Source: Acidiphilium sp. CAG:727 (GTDB taxonomy: Bacteria > Bacillota > Clostridia > Christensenellales > Borkfalkiaceae). Taken from it: DNA of 7,702 bases. Numbering within the stretch: the first letter of the stretch is position 1; every line of letters begins with the position of its first letter. A program made the position numbers and the translations under genes. Where the stretch lies: assembly GCA_000437515.1 (NCBI GenBank), contig FR898435.1, positions 7,563 through 15,264 of the forward strand, given 5' to 3'. The notes under the pieces are model-generated. The model saw only the letters and a list, made by a program, of their open reading frames with translations. It did no database searches and was not told the origin of the DNA. Shown piece after piece: positions 7,001 through 7,702 of this stretch.

Positions 7001-7121
7001 ACTTGTCGACGGAGCAAACGCAATCAGATGCGAAAATACGGGCAAGTATACCTTTATTGTGTATGCAACCGACGCGGCGGGCAACTCTTCGTCGCTGTGC
7101 TACGAAGTAAACGTAAGGTAA
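4098..7121 (+). CDS. Large secreted Ig-like and lectin-like repeat protein
   Basis: I do not recognise a named family for the whole protein. Counting from ATG 4098 (1007 residues), it has a Sec signal: MRRR, a hydrophobic core, and cleavage probably after SANA near residue 29. An Ig-like domain follows (about 38-110), then a probable lectin-like beta-sandwich (about 113-340). Next come Ig-like domains at 349-442 and 446-528, a diverged one at 533-615, a second lectin-like sandwich (about 625-803), and two more Ig-like domains (812-914, 915-1007). The Ig units share endings of the form TGxYxxxYxAxDxxGN, as in bacterial surface Ig repeats. No LPXTG, SLH repeat, lipobox or C-terminal membrane span is visible, so it is probably released or held non-covalently. 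Its place directly after sugar permeases suggests glycan binding. No catalytic motif is apparent. An upstream ATG at 4092 would add two residues. Confidence 0.85.
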   Translation: MRRRLTMIFILLCVAICSTVVVFAVSANAAVWSDVDIAGVYAYGDTFDVPERTLTVGSNTVKALHTVTYPGGDVVRGKAVKLSETGNYTVRYYASIGKEQYSAEKSFTVQGFGYGVNSAESSVAYGRYTEFGADSTGLKVKLANGDKLTFTKLINVAALTQSDALLKFFITPEHQGAADFNKLTFTLTDSVDSSKYLRIDVNRGQFSSGGVGVSWVMAGGNGQDMVGYEKGKKLHVNDDVGTALYISFVAQNNSGDGWSGPAFNVKPDLRYGTISFDYNSKIVYANSDIVSDLDSSDYYKDLWRGWSSDKARLTVSASGYSSSTANFCITEIFGMSADELRNNNFIDDEAPVITVDSDYAEMPRAEVDRAYSVPTAKAYDDYAGACEVTTEVVYGYHSEEPVSVSLLNGSFVPDRTGTYAIVYTAKDGFGNIGRKSLFVQAVKSVPEIVITPPSVSSSVELGTYVEIPEPVVSGGSGKINIVTSVVFGGERTAVNGGFRPETEGEYTVEFAATDYIGKTQTVSLTVDATRGEKPMFVDSVNLPPVYINGGRYILPELYANDYTSGSLKRALCDVKVVDANGEKIYKAGSEYIPAVNSNGDIAEITYYSGSAVYPAFNVPVIIGRTDNTVYMSNYVYGKDINVTTRDENNALYTTGLAVIPGSGDAGWIFANALLKNEASVAVSTLAGKTNFGAFEFSLIDASSGKKITVTATIGSAKVTFTHGAESYTLGSSVKNGGKLKIAYGNGKLNVVCNDSTVMSVPLTVYDNGDEFDGFTSDKVYIGVTTKDNKADSRYMVLTVNENALSYRNQDNSAPSFSISGDYGGKQKVNSEYVIKRGICSDVFAPESNGTLSVTAPDGTIMKDKNGKVLKDVPIDEEYVITLNQYGKYTVSYAISEVGWVGNRNKPNITVTVPDEEVPVIKFTKVPSATAAVGDVIVMPEYKVTDNISPESEITVRAFIINAQGKFIELVDGANAIRCENTGKYTFIVYATDAAGNSSSLCYEVNVR

Positions 7122-7125
7122 GGTG
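7120..7125 (+). promoter_or_regulatory. Ribosome site overlapping the previous stop codon
   Basis: AAGGTG starts inside the TAA stop of the large secreted protein and ends six bases before ATG at 7132. The two genes are separated by only ten bases, so translation of the lipoprotein is probably coupled to that of the secreted protein. Confidence 0.7.
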
Positions 7126-7131
7126 AAAAAT

Positions 7132-7702
7132 ATGAAAAAAAGCATATTCAAAGCTATTATTCTTTTGGTAACCGTTATATTTACGTTTTCGGCTTTTTCG
7201 GCTTGTAAAAACGATAATACCTCCAAAGACAGCGATGATGCAAAGACGGTTACCGACGTAAAAACTCATAAAGTTGAGGGCACTCTGCATGACATCAACG
7301 TCAATTATAACGAGCCCGTCGGCACACTTTCCGCAAACGGAAGAACCGAATACACTGTTGTGTCGGCTTCAGGGTACAGCGTTGCTTCAAAGTTTGTTTC
7401 CAAACATTTAAGCTCGGCGACAGGTGTGAATTTCCCCTTGGAATTTGCAGAAGAATGTAATCTATCCGCAGGTAAATATATCGTTTTCGGGCTTAATGAA
7501 CTTATAAAATCGACGGTAACCGTTCCGGAGGCGGAAATTCTCGGCGATCAGGGTTACTACATTAAAACCGTGGGTGACGACGTGCTTGTATACTGCACGA
7601 GCGAAAATGGCGCGCAGCTTGCGGCTATAGCGCTTCTCCGTGCGCTCGTAGGTTACGATATGATGTCCGTAGACTGTGTTATTTACGAAAAATCGGGCGA
7701 CG
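7132..7702 (+). CDS. Lipoprotein, glycoside hydrolase-like N-terminal domain (partial, runs off window)
   Basis: The open frame begins at ATG 7132 and stays open for 190 codons to the window edge, so the 3' end is missing. The N-terminus MKKSIFKAII, a hydrophobic core and FSAC with Cys at 25 mark a lipoprotein; Phe at -3 is less usual in a lipobox. After an Asp/Lys/Thr-rich linker, about residues 80-180 follow the pattern of the small alpha/beta domain that precedes the catalytic barrel in GH20, GH67 and DUF4838-type proteins: a strand, a helix with VASKFVSKHLSSATG, a strand KYIVFGLNE, then GDQGYYIKTVGDDVLVYCTSENGAQLAAIALLRALVGYD. The latter matches the usual 'gYxI...dxlxIxgxxxxGxxxAxxxLLxxLxGy' layout. 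The catalytic part lies outside the window, so enzyme activity is inference. It is probably anchored on the outer face of the membrane and acts on the glycan that the importer takes up. Confidence 0.8.
   Translation, partial: MKKSIFKAIILLVTVIFTFSAFSACKNDNTSKDSDDAKTVTDVKTHKVEGTLHDINVNYNEPVGTLSANGRTEYTVVSASGYSVASKFVSKHLSSATGVNFPLEFAEECNLSAGKYIVFGLNELIKSTVTVPEAEILGDQGYYIKTVGDDVLVYCTSENGAQLAAIALLRALVGYDMMSVDCVIYEKSGD

Overview
The window carries one plus-strand gene cluster, probably a single operon, for carbohydrate capture and uptake. It is preceded by a 438-base non-coding stretch packed with inverted and direct repeats. Gene order is: solute-binding lipoprotein (439-2139), MalF-type permease (2230-3162), MalG-type permease (3179-4057), a very large secreted Ig-like/lectin-like repeat protein (4098-7121), and the first 190 codons of a second lipoprotein (7132 to the window end) that resembles the N-terminal domain found before some glycoside hydrolase and DUF4838-type catalytic domains. 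No gene is supported on the minus strand.

The likely source is a low-to-mid GC Firmicute of the class Clostridia, probably an uncultured gut lineage. This is inference. It rests on purine-rich Shine-Dalgarno sites, a GTG start, diderm-independent lipoprotein signals (Lys-rich N-terminus, lipobox Cys at residue 25 in both lipoproteins), and a sugar ABC importer encoded without its own ATPase. The missing ATPase is common in Firmicutes, where one MsmX-like ATPase can serve several importers. No marker gene is present to place the organism more precisely.

Region 1-438 has no gene. Bases 66-171 fold onto themselves as a long imperfect palindrome. Its apical part (108-128) occurs again, inverted, at 215-240. 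Two direct repeats about 71 bases apart (261-282 and 332-352) each close a hairpin, and a perfect 20-base palindrome lies between them (299-318). An AT-rich stretch (353-424) then leads to the ribosome binding site of the first gene. The repeats look like a dispersed intergenic element or a structured RNA; I do not recognise the family.

How the genes may work together: the secreted Ig/lectin-like protein and the second lipoprotein would bind and perhaps hydrolyse a glycan at the cell surface. The released oligosaccharide would be captured by the binding lipoprotein and imported through the two permeases, energised by an ATPase encoded elsewhere. A strong hairpin between the binding-protein gene and the first permease gene (2155-2188) could keep the binding protein in excess over the permeases. 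The substrate cannot be read from this sequence.
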